A DNA stretch of 6,732 nucleotides from Bacteroidota bacterium (GCA_003567115.1 PXAP01000157.1:1-6732); one strand, 5' to 3'. Shown: positions 1 to 6,603, counted from the first letter of the stretch. A program made the numbers and translations. The notes: generated from the sequence alone by a model not told the origin.

Positions 1-535
1 ACATGTTGAAAATAATCTGAACCGTTGTTACATTATCATATTCAATTGCTTTGAGAGCCTCGTCAACTTTCTCAACGCTAACCCCCAGGTTCAATATTTT
101 CCCCTCTTTTTTCAGGGTGTAAAACAGTTCAAAAATTTCAGGACGATAAAAAGTTTCAGTCGGCGGGCAATGCAATTGAATCAGGTCAATGGTTTCCAGT
201 CCCATATTTTTTAAACTGTCTTCAACTAATTTACGCAAAATCCCGGTCTGATAGGACTCATCAGTGTGCGGGGACAGTTTTCTTCCGCATTTGGTAGCTA
301 CATATATCCGTTCTTTGCGTGAACGAACCAGCCGGCCAACGGCTTTTTCACTCTCGCCGCCGCCATACACATCGGCAGTATCAATAAAGTTGATCCCGTT
401 ATCTACAGCTGTGTTTAATATGTTATCGGCATTTTGGTGACTGAAATCGTGGCCCCATTTACCGCCTACCTGCCATGTTCCCAGTGCGGTTTCAGATATT
501 TCAAATCCCGTTTTTCCAAGTAAACGCTTTTTCAT
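1..535 (-). CDS. Aldo/keto reductase, N-terminal part (cut by left window edge)
   Basis: Translating the minus strand from the ATG at 535-533 gives 178 uninterrupted codons to the window edge, so only the N-terminal half of a protein usually 310-330 residues long is present. Members of this family are cytosolic NADPH-dependent oxidoreductases that reduce aldehydes and ketones in a TIM barrel. The protein begins MKKRLLGKTGFEIS, the usual first strand, followed by the ALGTWQVGG segment. The catalytic tetrad is all visible: Asp52 and Tyr57 in FIDTADVYG, Lys82 in VATKCG and His122 in LIQLHCP. The C-terminal cofactor-binding part lies outside the window. No Shine-Dalgarno is evident before the ATG. 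The gene diverges from the nuclease operon and shares its 378-bp upstream region. The substrate cannot be told from this half. The family call is firm. Confidence 0.93.
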   Translation of the reverse strand, partial: MKKRLLGKTGFEISETALGTWQVGGKWGHDFSHQNADNILNTAVDNGINFIDTADVYGGGESEKAVGRLVRSRKERIYVATKCGRKLSPHTDESYQTGILRKLVEDSLKNMGLETIDLIQLHCPPTETFYRPEIFELFYTLKKEGKILNLGVSVEKVDEALKAIEYDNVTTVQIIFNM

Positions 536-623
536 ATGCTCTGATATTAATTTTTAATGTTTATAAATATTTTGCCGGTCGGTAATCAGGAAATCCGGCT
601 GTTATTAAGTCTCCTGTATAATA

Positions 624-642
624 GACGATCTATTGATCGGTC
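624..642. promoter_or_regulatory. Imperfect dyad, possible repressor operator
   Basis: GACGATC at 624-630 and GATCGGTC at 635-642 form an imperfect inverted repeat around TATT. The inner arms CGATC/GATCG match perfectly, and the outer GAC/GTC matches if one extra G is allowed. A plus-strand TATAAT (617-622) lies immediately to the left. The shape, with TAGAC on the left and GTCGA on the right, is reminiscent of TetR-family operators. The site is about 90 bp upstream of the reductase start, where a local repressor could act. No regulator gene is in the window. The arms are short, so chance is a real possibility. Confidence 0.25.
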
Positions 643-749
643 GATTTCATATGCAATTATTTTCGCATTTAACAATATTTGTCTGATGTTAGATTCATGC
701 ATTTTAGTGTTTCAGGATTATATGGGTGATTCTTGAGAGGTACATAATA

Positions 750-783
750 TTTGCTTATGGAAGCTTAAAGTTAAATAATTTTT
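750..783 (+). promoter_or_regulatory. Weak Bacteroidota-type promoter candidate for the nuclease operon
   Basis: TTTG at 750-753 and TAATTTTT at 776-783 are separated by 22 bp. They resemble the Bacteroidota -33 TTTG and -7 TAnnTTTG boxes, with one mismatch in the -7 box and a gap slightly longer than usual. If used, transcription would begin near 790, giving a leader of about 120 nt before the metallophosphoesterase. In this AT-rich sequence such matches are easy to find by chance. Confidence 0.2.
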
Positions 784-901
784 GTATAATCATATTTTAT
801 GCCCGGGGAAATTAATTTGGTTTTGGCAATCAGGTAAAAGGTGGTAAATTTATCAGATTCAAAATCAAAATGGCCAAAGCGTCACTCACTCTTATTATTA
901 C

Positions 902-909
902 AAAGGAAG
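902..909 (+). promoter_or_regulatory. Ribosome binding site of the metallophosphoesterase gene
   Basis: The purine run AAAGGAAG ends four bases before the ATG at 914 and contains an AGGA core. It is the only clear Shine-Dalgarno-like sequence in the window and supports 914 as the start. The short spacing is somewhat tight. Confidence 0.5.
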
Positions 910-913
910 TTTT

Positions 914-2206
914 ATGGCAATAAAAATACTGGTAGCCGGCGACCTGCACCTGGGAAGAAGTTCCGGAGGGATAGCCGGGGGATTTGGAATGATTTCCACA
1001 AGGGAGACCTGGAAGCGTATAACGGACTGGTGCATTGGTAACCGGGTAGATATTCTTTTTCTTACCGGCGATATAGTGGACAGGAATAACCGTTATTTTG
1101 AGGCGATCGGTCTGCTGCAGAAAGGCTTTGAGCAGTTGAAGAATACCGGCATCAAAGTTTTTATGGTTTCCGGTAATCACGATTTCGATGTACTGGATCA
1201 GATTGTCCGGGGAAGTGATTATGACAATGTACAATTGCTTGGTCCGGGCGGGACATGGGAACTGGCCTCTTTTGAGAAGGATGGTCAGAAAATTCAGATA
1301 GCCGGATGGTCTTTTCCGCAGCAATCTGTTTATGAGAATCCTTTATTATCCCTGCCCCATTTGGATATTGATACGGATTATCCTGTTCTGGGCCTGCTGC
1401 ATTGTGATGTGGCTTCAGGAGAAAGCAGGTACGGGCCGGTTGATAGTAGTGATTTTATTGCAAAAAAAGTCAATGTTTGGGCGCTGGGCCATATTCATAA
1501 ACCATGGATATTGAACCAGGACGATCCGCTGGTTTTTTATCCCGGCTCTCCCCATGCCATGAGTGCTAAAGAAACCGGAAGCCACGGTTGTGTGTTGCTT
1601 ACCCTGGAAAGTAACGGCATTATCAGGCACGAAAAAGTGCCCATGTCACCGGTCCGTTATGAATCTTTGCCTGTCGATATAACCGGTTGTGCTGGTGAAG
1701 GCGATGCCCGTAACCGGATCAGCCGGACAGCAGGTGAGCATGCAGGGAATTTGGTGAAGGAACATCAGGGACTGGCCTGGGTGGTGTATGATGTTGTCCT
1801 TGAAGGTGAGCACCGGACGCCCCGGGAAGTCGGAGTTTGGGCAGGATCCGGTATAGAGGACTACAGGCTTGAGGTTCAGTCCGGGACCAGTGTAATGATA
1901 CGCAAGGTTGAAAGCATTGTAAGGCCGGTTATCGAAAACCTGGAGAAGCTGGCCGGAGAATCTTCCCCTGCAGGGAAACTTGCTGAAACTATTCTGGATA
2001 TTGAACAGGGCAGGAAAACTCCTTTTATTGAAACATTATTATCGGAATGGAAAGCTAAATATCAGGCTTTAAATGATTCTCCTTTATACCACCCTGTAAG
2101 AAAGGACCCCGGGAGCACCGGCTTTCAGGAGCAGGGGATAAGCCATATACAAAAGGAATGCAGGAAGCTGCTTGGTGAACTACTTGAACAGCAATCCCCG
2201 TCATAA
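914..2206 (+). CDS. SbcD/Mre11-like metallophosphoesterase, YhaO-type DNA nuclease subunit
   Basis: This 430-residue protein has the complete calcineurin-like phosphoesterase signature in order: GDLHLG (Asp10, His12), GDIVD (Asp53), GNHD (Asn88, His89), the histidine of LLHCD (His163) and GHIH (His193, His195). YPGS follows at 209-212, as is usual in SbcD and YhaO proteins. All expected metal ligands are present, so a working two-metal, probably manganese-dependent, DNA phosphodiesterase is predicted. Residues from about 225 to 430 form the capping domain and a helical tail (about 330-430) that in Mre11 and SbcD contacts the base of the partner ATPase coiled coil. The length is close to B. 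subtilis YhaO, about 410 residues as recalled. The stop codon is only 7 bp before the ATPase ATG, so the two genes are almost certainly co-transcribed and make one complex. No signal peptide or membrane segment is seen. SbcD itself is the alternative name, but the partner's architecture favours the YhaO type. Confidence 0.9.
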   Translation: MAIKILVAGDLHLGRSSGGIAGGFGMISTRETWKRITDWCIGNRVDILFLTGDIVDRNNRYFEAIGLLQKGFEQLKNTGIKVFMVSGNHDFDVLDQIVRGSDYDNVQLLGPGGTWELASFEKDGQKIQIAGWSFPQQSVYENPLLSLPHLDIDTDYPVLGLLHCDVASGESRYGPVDSSDFIAKKVNVWALGHIHKPWILNQDDPLVFYPGSPHAMSAKETGSHGCVLLTLESNGIIRHEKVPMSPVRYESLPVDITGCAGEGDARNRISRTAGEHAGNLVKEHQGLAWVVYDVVLEGEHRTPREVGVWAGSGIEDYRLEVQSGTSVMIRKVESIVRPVIENLEKLAGESSPAGKLAETILDIEQGRKTPFIETLLSEWKAKYQALNDSPLYHPVRKDPGSTGFQEQGISHIQKECRKLLGELLEQQSPS

Positions 2207-2213
2207 CAGTAAA

Positions 2214-5200
2214 ATGCAAAAATTACCTTTCATAATAAAAGATCTGTCAGTTCAAAAGATGCCAGGGTTTCCAAAGGGAATGGAGGCATACCGGGAACTG
2301 TCCCCCAATATCAATATAATTGCCGGCCCGAATGCATCGGGTAAAAGCTCCACGGCAAGGATAATTCAGGATATGATCTGGAAAGACCGGGTTGACGGGG
2401 TGCAGGCAGAGAGTTCAGTGGTAATAGGCGAAACCGGCTGGGACATAAAAATTGACGCAAGCCGGAAAATTGTACAACGGGAAGGAATAGACGATGAGAT
2501 CACCGGCATACCATCGGCGGATTCATCAGCGAGGTATATGCTTGCCATGCATGATCTGGTAATTGCCAATGAGGCCGGTCTGGCAAGGCAGATCATGACG
2601 GAATCAGCAGGAGGATATGATCTGGAAAAAGCGCAAATCAAGCTTGGATACAGCAGTGGGATAAAAAACAAGGGTGCCGCGGAATACCGTAAATTTTCTG
2701 ATGCAGAAAATGATTACAAGGTAGCTCAAAAGAAGCAACTGGAACTCAAACAACAGGAAGAGATGCTTCAGTATCTTTACAAGGAGAAGCACAAGGCTGA
2801 GGATGCAGGGAAAAAACTTGATTTTTACGGCAAAGTAAAAGAGTTTCTGGTTGCAAAAATTAATTACGGACAGGTATCGGATCAGTTTGGTAAATTTCCC
2901 GGGGGACTTGAAAAATTGACCGGGGATGAGTATGAAGACATTTTGGAACTGGAAAAAGAGATTGAAGCTTCCAGGAATGATACGGATAAGGCAGAAATAA
3001 TTGCGGGCAGAAGCCGGAAAAGACTTTCCATGCTTGATATCCCCTCGCGGGGAATCGATCCGGTTGTAATAAAGGAACTCGGAGTCAGGGCCAGAGAACT
3101 TGAAAAACTGGAAAATCAGATTAGCGAAACAAACAGGAAGATCGAGGAGTTCCGGGTAAAGGCAGGGGAAGCCATGAAGAATACCGGTATGAGTCCGGAG
3201 GCAGCGGATTGGGCCGGGCTGAAGCTTGATGATGTTTCAGAACTTGACAGGTTCCTTCAGAAATACCATCAGGGCCTGAGTGAAAAGCAGTTTTATAAAA
3301 CCAGGTGTGATGCAATCGAGGCCAGGCTGGAGCAGGATACAGAATATGATAAAGAAACCCTGAAAGAGGGAATTAAAATATTAAGCAACTGGCTTCAGGA
3401 GGAAAAGAGTGTAACCGGAGTAAAAAGAATATGGGTGATTATACTAACCCTTGCTGGTATTGCCTCTGGTTTGCTGGGATATTTTGCCGGGCTGTGGGGA
3501 TTGCTTCCGGCAATCATTGCCGGGGTAATAGCCTGGAGTGTAAAACCTGCCAAAGTAAATGATATTCGCAGGAAAGATTATGAGAAGACCGGGTTAAGTG
3601 AGCCGGGGGACTGGCAGACTGATAATGTTGCCGGCACAATGGAGATACTCATATCTGAGCTTGCCGGGGCGGAAAGATATGAGGAGGCTGCAGACGAGTT
3701 GGAAATAAACCGGGAGCATCTGGCCGAAGCAGAGCAGAAGATCGGGCCGGTTAAAGAGCTGCAGGCACGGTTGCGTGACAGGCTTAAGGTTCTGCCTGGT
3801 ATTCCTGAAGAAGATATTAAAAGTTATGATGGTTTATACTGGTTCCTGATCTATGTGGCTGATTGGCAGAAGCACAATGCCGAAGTTCTGGCATTAACTG
3901 CTGTAAAGGATGAAGCAACCAGGCAGATGACTGAGAATCTTGAAAAATTCAATGATCTATCCGGCAGGCATAATGCCGGTACTGCAGAGGATGCAGCCGG
4001 AGCAAATGCTATATTAAGCAAGCTCTCTGATGAGATATCCGTCTGGAAAGAAGGCAGGGATGAGATTGAGAAGCAGGATGACAAAATTAGTGAGCAGAAA
4101 AAGCAGCTCGAACGGGCCACTGCAAAACTTGGGGAGATATATGAAAAGATAGGGGTTGAACAGGGCCGGAAAGACCGGTTAAAGGAACTCATTGACCGGC
4201 TCGAGGAATTCGGCAGAGTTAAGAAAGATCTGTTTACAGCCGAAATAAACCTTTCCGGAAGGAAAAAAGATATGGAAAGTCATTCCCTTTATGAGGAAAA
4301 CAAGAATGAGGTTGAAATCCTGACTCCCGATGAGGTCCAAAGCAGGATAAATCTGTTTGATGAAGAATCAAAAAAGCATGAGGAGATACAAAAGGAAATA
4401 ACTACAATAGAAACTAATATCAGTAATGTGAAACAGGGGCGCGATCTTGAGGTGGCTTTGAGCAAAAAGGACCAGGCGATGGAAGACCTTGATGATCTTT
4501 TTGAGCAGAACCTTACTTCCATAACCGGACAGTTGGTGATTGACCATTTGAAGAAGGAGAACAGGGAACAAAACCGGCCAAAGGTTTTTAAGCGTGCAAA
4601 CATTCTGTTTAACCGTATCACCCAGGGACGGTATGAGCTGATCCTGGATGAAAAGGATGAACCTGCTTTCAGGGCTTATGATACAGTTCAGAATATAGGG
4701 CAGGAGCTCAGTGAGTTATCGACCGGAACCCGTATACAATTGCTAATGTCATTACGCCTTGCTTTTATAGAAACCCAGGAGTCGGCGCTCAGGCTCCCGG
4801 TTCTTGCAGACGAGCTGCTTGCCAACAGCGATGATATCCGGGCAGGTGCAATTATAGATGCGCTGGTGGAGATCAGCAGGGAAGGACGCCAGATATTCTA
4901 TTTTACTGCCCAGGGAGATGAAGTCGCCCGTTGGAAGTCATATCTCAGAACAAACGATGATGTTTCATTTAAGATAGTTGAGCTTGGGGGACGTGAGAGC
5001 GAAACTTCCATGCTTAGCCGTTACATGGACTCTTTCGTGTCCTTTGAATTAACTCCTCATGTACCGGACCCCGGAGGAACGGACCGGGATGAGTACAAGG
5101 AATTAATCTCCGTCCCTCCTTATAATCCGGTTGAAGATGAACCGGAACGCCTTCATATATGGTATCTGGCGGATGATAACAAATTGGTGTATAATTGTCT

Positions 5201-5666
5201 GAAACGAGGCATTAAATATTGGGGACAACTGCAGTCATATCTGAGGATTGGAAAGATTGAAGGTTTTGATGACAAAATAATTGCCAGGATGGAGCAAAAA
5301 GTCACCCTGCTCAGAAGGTTTAGCGAATTATACCGCAGGGGCCGGTCAAGGAGGGTGGACAGGGAAACAGTAATTAATTCGGGCGCGGTATCCGACAGCC
5401 ATATTGAAAGGGTTTCTGAAAAATTGGCTGAGTTGAATAATGATCCCCGGAAGCTGATAACGGCCCTGAGAAACGGAGAAGTGCCCCGCTTCCTGAGGTC
5501 CAAGATCGATGAACTTGAGCAGTTCTTTATTACCAGGGAATTTATTGATGAGCGGGAACCTATGGAAACTGATGAAATAATGCTTCAGATTAGGGCTTAT
5601 CTCTCACATCTTGATTTACCCCCATCTGTTGCTGTGGATTTTATAACGAGAGTAATTAAATTCTGA
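2214..5666 (+). CDS. Membrane-anchored SMC/Rad50-like ATPase, YhaN-type, with extra C-terminal domain
   Basis: This 1150-residue protein is read from the ATG at 2214. An in-frame TTG at 2172 would add 14 residues and overlap the upstream gene, but those residues are not domain-like. The Walker A motif GPNASGKSS (38-46) lies in the N-terminal lobe. Long charged coiled coils span about 155-400 and 480-760. Between them, residues 406-441 form two hydrophobic segments, a likely transmembrane hairpin. The C-terminal lobe has an ABC signature LSTGTR (835-840), Walker B ending in Asp866-Glu867, and a D-loop-like NSDD (871-874). No CxxC zinc hook exists: the only cysteines are 365 and 995. The layout matches YhaN rather than SbcC. 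The switch histidine expected in the segment IFYFTAQ is Gln900. The ATPase fold ends near residue 926. About 225 more residues follow, including YNCLKRGIKYWGQL (993-1006), which resembles the alpha C-terminal domain of RNA polymerase. The protein probably clamps DNA, gates the upstream nuclease and sits on the inner membrane. The family call is firm. The role of the extension is unknown. Confidence 0.88.
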   Translation: MQKLPFIIKDLSVQKMPGFPKGMEAYRELSPNINIIAGPNASGKSSTARIIQDMIWKDRVDGVQAESSVVIGETGWDIKIDASRKIVQREGIDDEITGIPSADSSARYMLAMHDLVIANEAGLARQIMTESAGGYDLEKAQIKLGYSSGIKNKGAAEYRKFSDAENDYKVAQKKQLELKQQEEMLQYLYKEKHKAEDAGKKLDFYGKVKEFLVAKINYGQVSDQFGKFPGGLEKLTGDEYEDILELEKEIEASRNDTDKAEIIAGRSRKRLSMLDIPSRGIDPVVIKELGVRARELEKLENQISETNRKIEEFRVKAGEAMKNTGMSPEAADWAGLKLDDVSELDRFLQKYHQGLSEKQFYKTRCDAIEARLEQDTEYDKETLKEGIKILSNWLQEEKSVTGVKRIWVIILTLAGIASGLLGYFAGLWGLLPAIIAGVIAWSVKPAKVNDIRRKDYEKTGLSEPGDWQTDNVAGTMEILISELAGAERYEEAADELEINREHLAEAEQKIGPVKELQARLRDRLKVLPGIPEEDIKSYDGLYWFLIYVADWQKHNAEVLALTAVKDEATRQMTENLEKFNDLSGRHNAGTAEDAAGANAILSKLSDEISVWKEGRDEIEKQDDKISEQKKQLERATAKLGEIYEKIGVEQGRKDRLKELIDRLEEFGRVKKDLFTAEINLSGRKKDMESHSLYEENKNEVEILTPDEVQSRINLFDEESKKHEEIQKEITTIETNISNVKQGRDLEVALSKKDQAMEDLDDLFEQNLTSITGQLVIDHLKKENREQNRPKVFKRANILFNRITQGRYELILDEKDEPAFRAYDTVQNIGQELSELSTGTRIQLLMSLRLAFIETQESALRLPVLADELLANSDDIRAGAIIDALVEISREGRQIFYFTAQGDEVARWKSYLRTNDDVSFKIVELGGRESETSMLSRYMDSFVSFELTPHVPDPGGTDRDEYKELISVPPYNPVEDEPERLHIWYLADDNKLVYNCLKRGIKYWGQLQSYLRIGKIEGFDDKIIARMEQKVTLLRRFSELYRRGRSRRVDRETVINSGAVSDSHIERVSEKLAELNNDPRKLITALRNGEVPRFLRSKIDELEQFFITREFIDEREPMETDEIMLQIRAYLSHLDLPPSVAVDFITRVIKF

Positions 5667-5686
5667 TCCAGACACTGACTTTAAAG

Positions 5687-5713
5687 ACGGGCTCTAATTA
5701 TTGCTAAGCCCGT
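5687..5713 (+). other. Hairpin just downstream of the ATPase gene
   Basis: ACGGGCT at 5687-5693 and AGCCCGT at 5707-5713 are a perfect 7-bp inverted repeat around a 13-base loop, 20 bp after the stop codon. The position suits a terminator or a transcript 3'-end stabiliser. The sequence after it (TGCAGAATATG) has no T tract, so it is not a canonical intrinsic terminator. Confidence 0.4.
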
Positions 5714-5733
5714 TGCAGAATATGTTGAAAAAA

Positions 5734-5760
5734 GCAGTGCAGTGTTTCTAATGCAGTGCA
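5734..5760. repeat. Two copies of GCAGTGCA
   Basis: The octamer GCAGTGCA occurs at 5734-5741 and 5753-5760, 19 bp apart start to start. The second copy sits inside ATGCAGTGCAT (5751-5761), an 11-bp palindrome about a central G. It could be a small protein-binding site or chance. Nothing else supports a function. Confidence 0.3.
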
Positions 5761-5840
5761 TTTTAAATGGAAAATTTTAAAAATGTCAATATTAAATCTT
5801 AAATTTGTTTAAATGATTTTTCTTATCACTAATAACGCAT

Positions 5841-5867
5841 GGCTGAAGGTTTCACCTGCCTTTAGTC
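5841..5867 (+). other. Potential RNA hairpin
   Basis: GGCTGAAGG (5841-5849) can pair with CCTTTAGTC (5859-5867) over 9 bp with two G-U pairs and a 9-base loop. An alternative inner stem, AGGT/ACCT (5847-5850 and 5854-5857), is mutually exclusive with part of it. The hairpin stands 12 bases before the terminator-like structure that follows, so the two may belong to one RNA. Confidence 0.35.
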
Positions 5868-5878
5868 ATCAGCACTTG

Positions 5879-5945
5879 TCCGGGTAAGAAAAAGGCGGAG
5901 GAATAGGGTGAAGAAACACTTTCTGCCTTAGTTCCGGGTTTTTTT
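5879..5945 (+). terminator. Terminator-like composite hairpin with T7 tract
   Basis: Three stems can stack: TCCGGG (5879-5884) with TCCGGG (5933-5938), a self-complementary pair with G-U ends; AAGGCGGA (5892-5899) with TCTGCCTT (5922-5929), 8 bp with one G-U; and GGGTG (5906-5910) with CACTT (5917-5921) around the loop AAGAAA. Seven T's follow directly at 5939-5945. This fits an intrinsic terminator, probably for the nuclease operon or for a small RNA from this gap. The internal bulges make it less than ideal. Confidence 0.45.
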
Positions 5946-5997
5946 GAAACTTTTTGTATTTTTATCACATCACACAACATAATCATAGATATAAACA

Positions 5998-6387
5998 ATG
6001 GACTACAAGGAACGATATAAAGAACTCAGGCGTGTCCTTTATAATGAAATAAAGAGCGAGCTGAGTTATAATGAGAAAAAGGAGTTCGCAAAAGATACCT
6101 GTGATGAAAGGGTTCTGGCAAGGCTGCTTGAAAAAAACCGTAAAAGGAAAAGAACTTTCTCTTTTTTTGTCATTTTCTATTCTGTTTTTCTAATGGTTCT
6201 TCTCATCCTTTTTCTTGCAATGGCTGAGCGCTTGATTATTATCATACTTGTTACGTTAGCCGTTATTATTCTGCCCGTTATGATTGTAAGCATATTTACG
6301 AACAAGGCCTTTCTCGGTTATCAGAAGCTTGACCTTGTTCTCAGGCTTATCACAAAATTCTATGTAAAGAGAAAAAACCTTTCCTGA
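5998..6387 (+). CDS. Small hypothetical protein with two transmembrane segments
   Basis: I do not recognise this 129-residue protein. Residues 1-53 are charged and helical, ending in the basic patch KNRKRKR (46-52). Two long hydrophobic segments follow at about 54-75 and 79-101, with a very short turn (AER) between them. The tail, about 102-129, is amphipathic and again basic (YVKRKNLS). By the positive-inside rule both ends should face the cytoplasm, with a tight hairpin in the inner membrane. There is no signal peptide cleavage site and no known catalytic motif. The ATG at 5998 has no Shine-Dalgarno (ATAAACA precedes it), as is common in Bacteroidota. It lies 331 bp after the ATPase gene, beyond a terminator-like hairpin, so it is probably transcribed separately. 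Coding is supported by the coherent membrane topology and length. Function is unknown. Confidence 0.7.
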   Translation: MDYKERYKELRRVLYNEIKSELSYNEKKEFAKDTCDERVLARLLEKNRKRKRTFSFFVIFYSVFLMVLLILFLAMAERLIIIILVTLAVIILPVMIVSIFTNKAFLGYQKLDLVLRLITKFYVKRKNLS

Positions 6388-6399
6388 ATTTACCGGATA

Positions 6400-6540
6400 T
6401 TTAACCTGATTAATTCATAAATAGTTGCATCTTGATGAGAATCAGCCTCCCGGTATCTCTGCAGTGAAAATCCTGGTCACCAAAGTTCAAAGGTTCAGGG
6501 AAATCTCTGTGTTTATGAATTAAGAATTAATCAGGTTAAA
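6400..6540. repeat. 141-bp inverted-repeat element, MITE-like
   Basis: The left arm at 6400-6421 (22 bases, starting TTTAACCTGATTAATTC) has its complete reverse complement at 6512-6540, interrupted only by a 7-base insertion. That insertion is explained by a tandem duplication of GAATTAA at 6517-6530. The 90-bp interior has no gene. It contains ATCTCTG twice (6455-6461 and 6503-6509) and a local GTTCAAAGGTTCA repeat (6485-6497). Long terminal inverted repeats, small size, no coding capacity and an intergenic position match a miniature inverted-repeat transposable element or a mobile palindromic repeat. No clear target-site duplication is visible at the arm ends. If transcribed, the arms would form a very stable stem ahead of the next gene. 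Confidence 0.6.
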
Positions 6541-6603
6541 AATTGCGGTTTCCCCCTTTCTGTTAATATATTCTGAAAAAAACAGGCATATAGTGGCATT
6601 GTT

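Larger units (their letters stand above)
536..913. other. Divergent intergenic region, no gene seen
   Basis: This AT-rich 378-bp stretch separates the minus-strand reductase from the plus-strand nuclease operon and must hold the promoters of both. I see no reading frame with protein-like composition. It contains a GCCGG/CCGGC 5-bp inverted pair (574-578 and 595-599) that would fall in the leader of the reductase transcript, a dyad at 624-642, and two TATAAT hexamers on the plus strand (617-622 and 785-790). Neither hexamer has a convincing -35 partner at normal spacing. Confidence 0.6.
5667..5997. other. Non-coding gap after the operon with several hairpins
   Basis: These 331 bp between the ATPase gene and the small membrane protein gene contain no plausible protein-coding frame. 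Reading down the plus strand, they hold a 7-bp inverted repeat just after the stop codon, a repeated GCAGTGCA octamer, a 9-bp hairpin, and a longer imperfect hairpin ending in seven T's. The last two could be the structured 3' end of the operon transcript or a separate small RNA. An AT-rich stretch at 5946-5997 probably carries the promoter of the next gene, but no clear boxes are visible. Confidence 0.55.

Noticed and set aside
830..1324. A 164-codon open frame on the minus strand over the intergenic region and the start of the metallophosphoesterase gene
   Set aside because: It lies antisense to the catalytic motifs of a clearly recognisable protein, and its translation has no family-like features.
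3851..4192. Minus-strand open frames over the ATPase coiled coil, here and at 4289-4621, 2366-2671 and 5153-5503
   Set aside because: They are serine-, phenylalanine- and leucine-rich translations, typical of the complement of Glu/Lys-rich coiled-coil codons, and are antisense to a coherent gene.
2214..5666. Calling the ATPase SbcC or Rad50 proper
   Set aside because: There is no CxxC zinc hook, and a membrane hairpin occupies the apex, which fits the YhaN architecture.
914..5666. Calling the pair an established anti-phage defence system
   Set aside because: No known defence partner genes, integrase, toxin or other island markers are visible, and the neighbours look like housekeeping genes. 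SMC-nuclease pairs are also common in repair.
5839..5865. Mini reading frame ATG to TAG encoding eight residues (MAEGFTCL), a possible leader peptide
   Set aside because: It has no ribosome site and no run of regulatory codons, and it coincides with a hairpin that explains the sequence as well.
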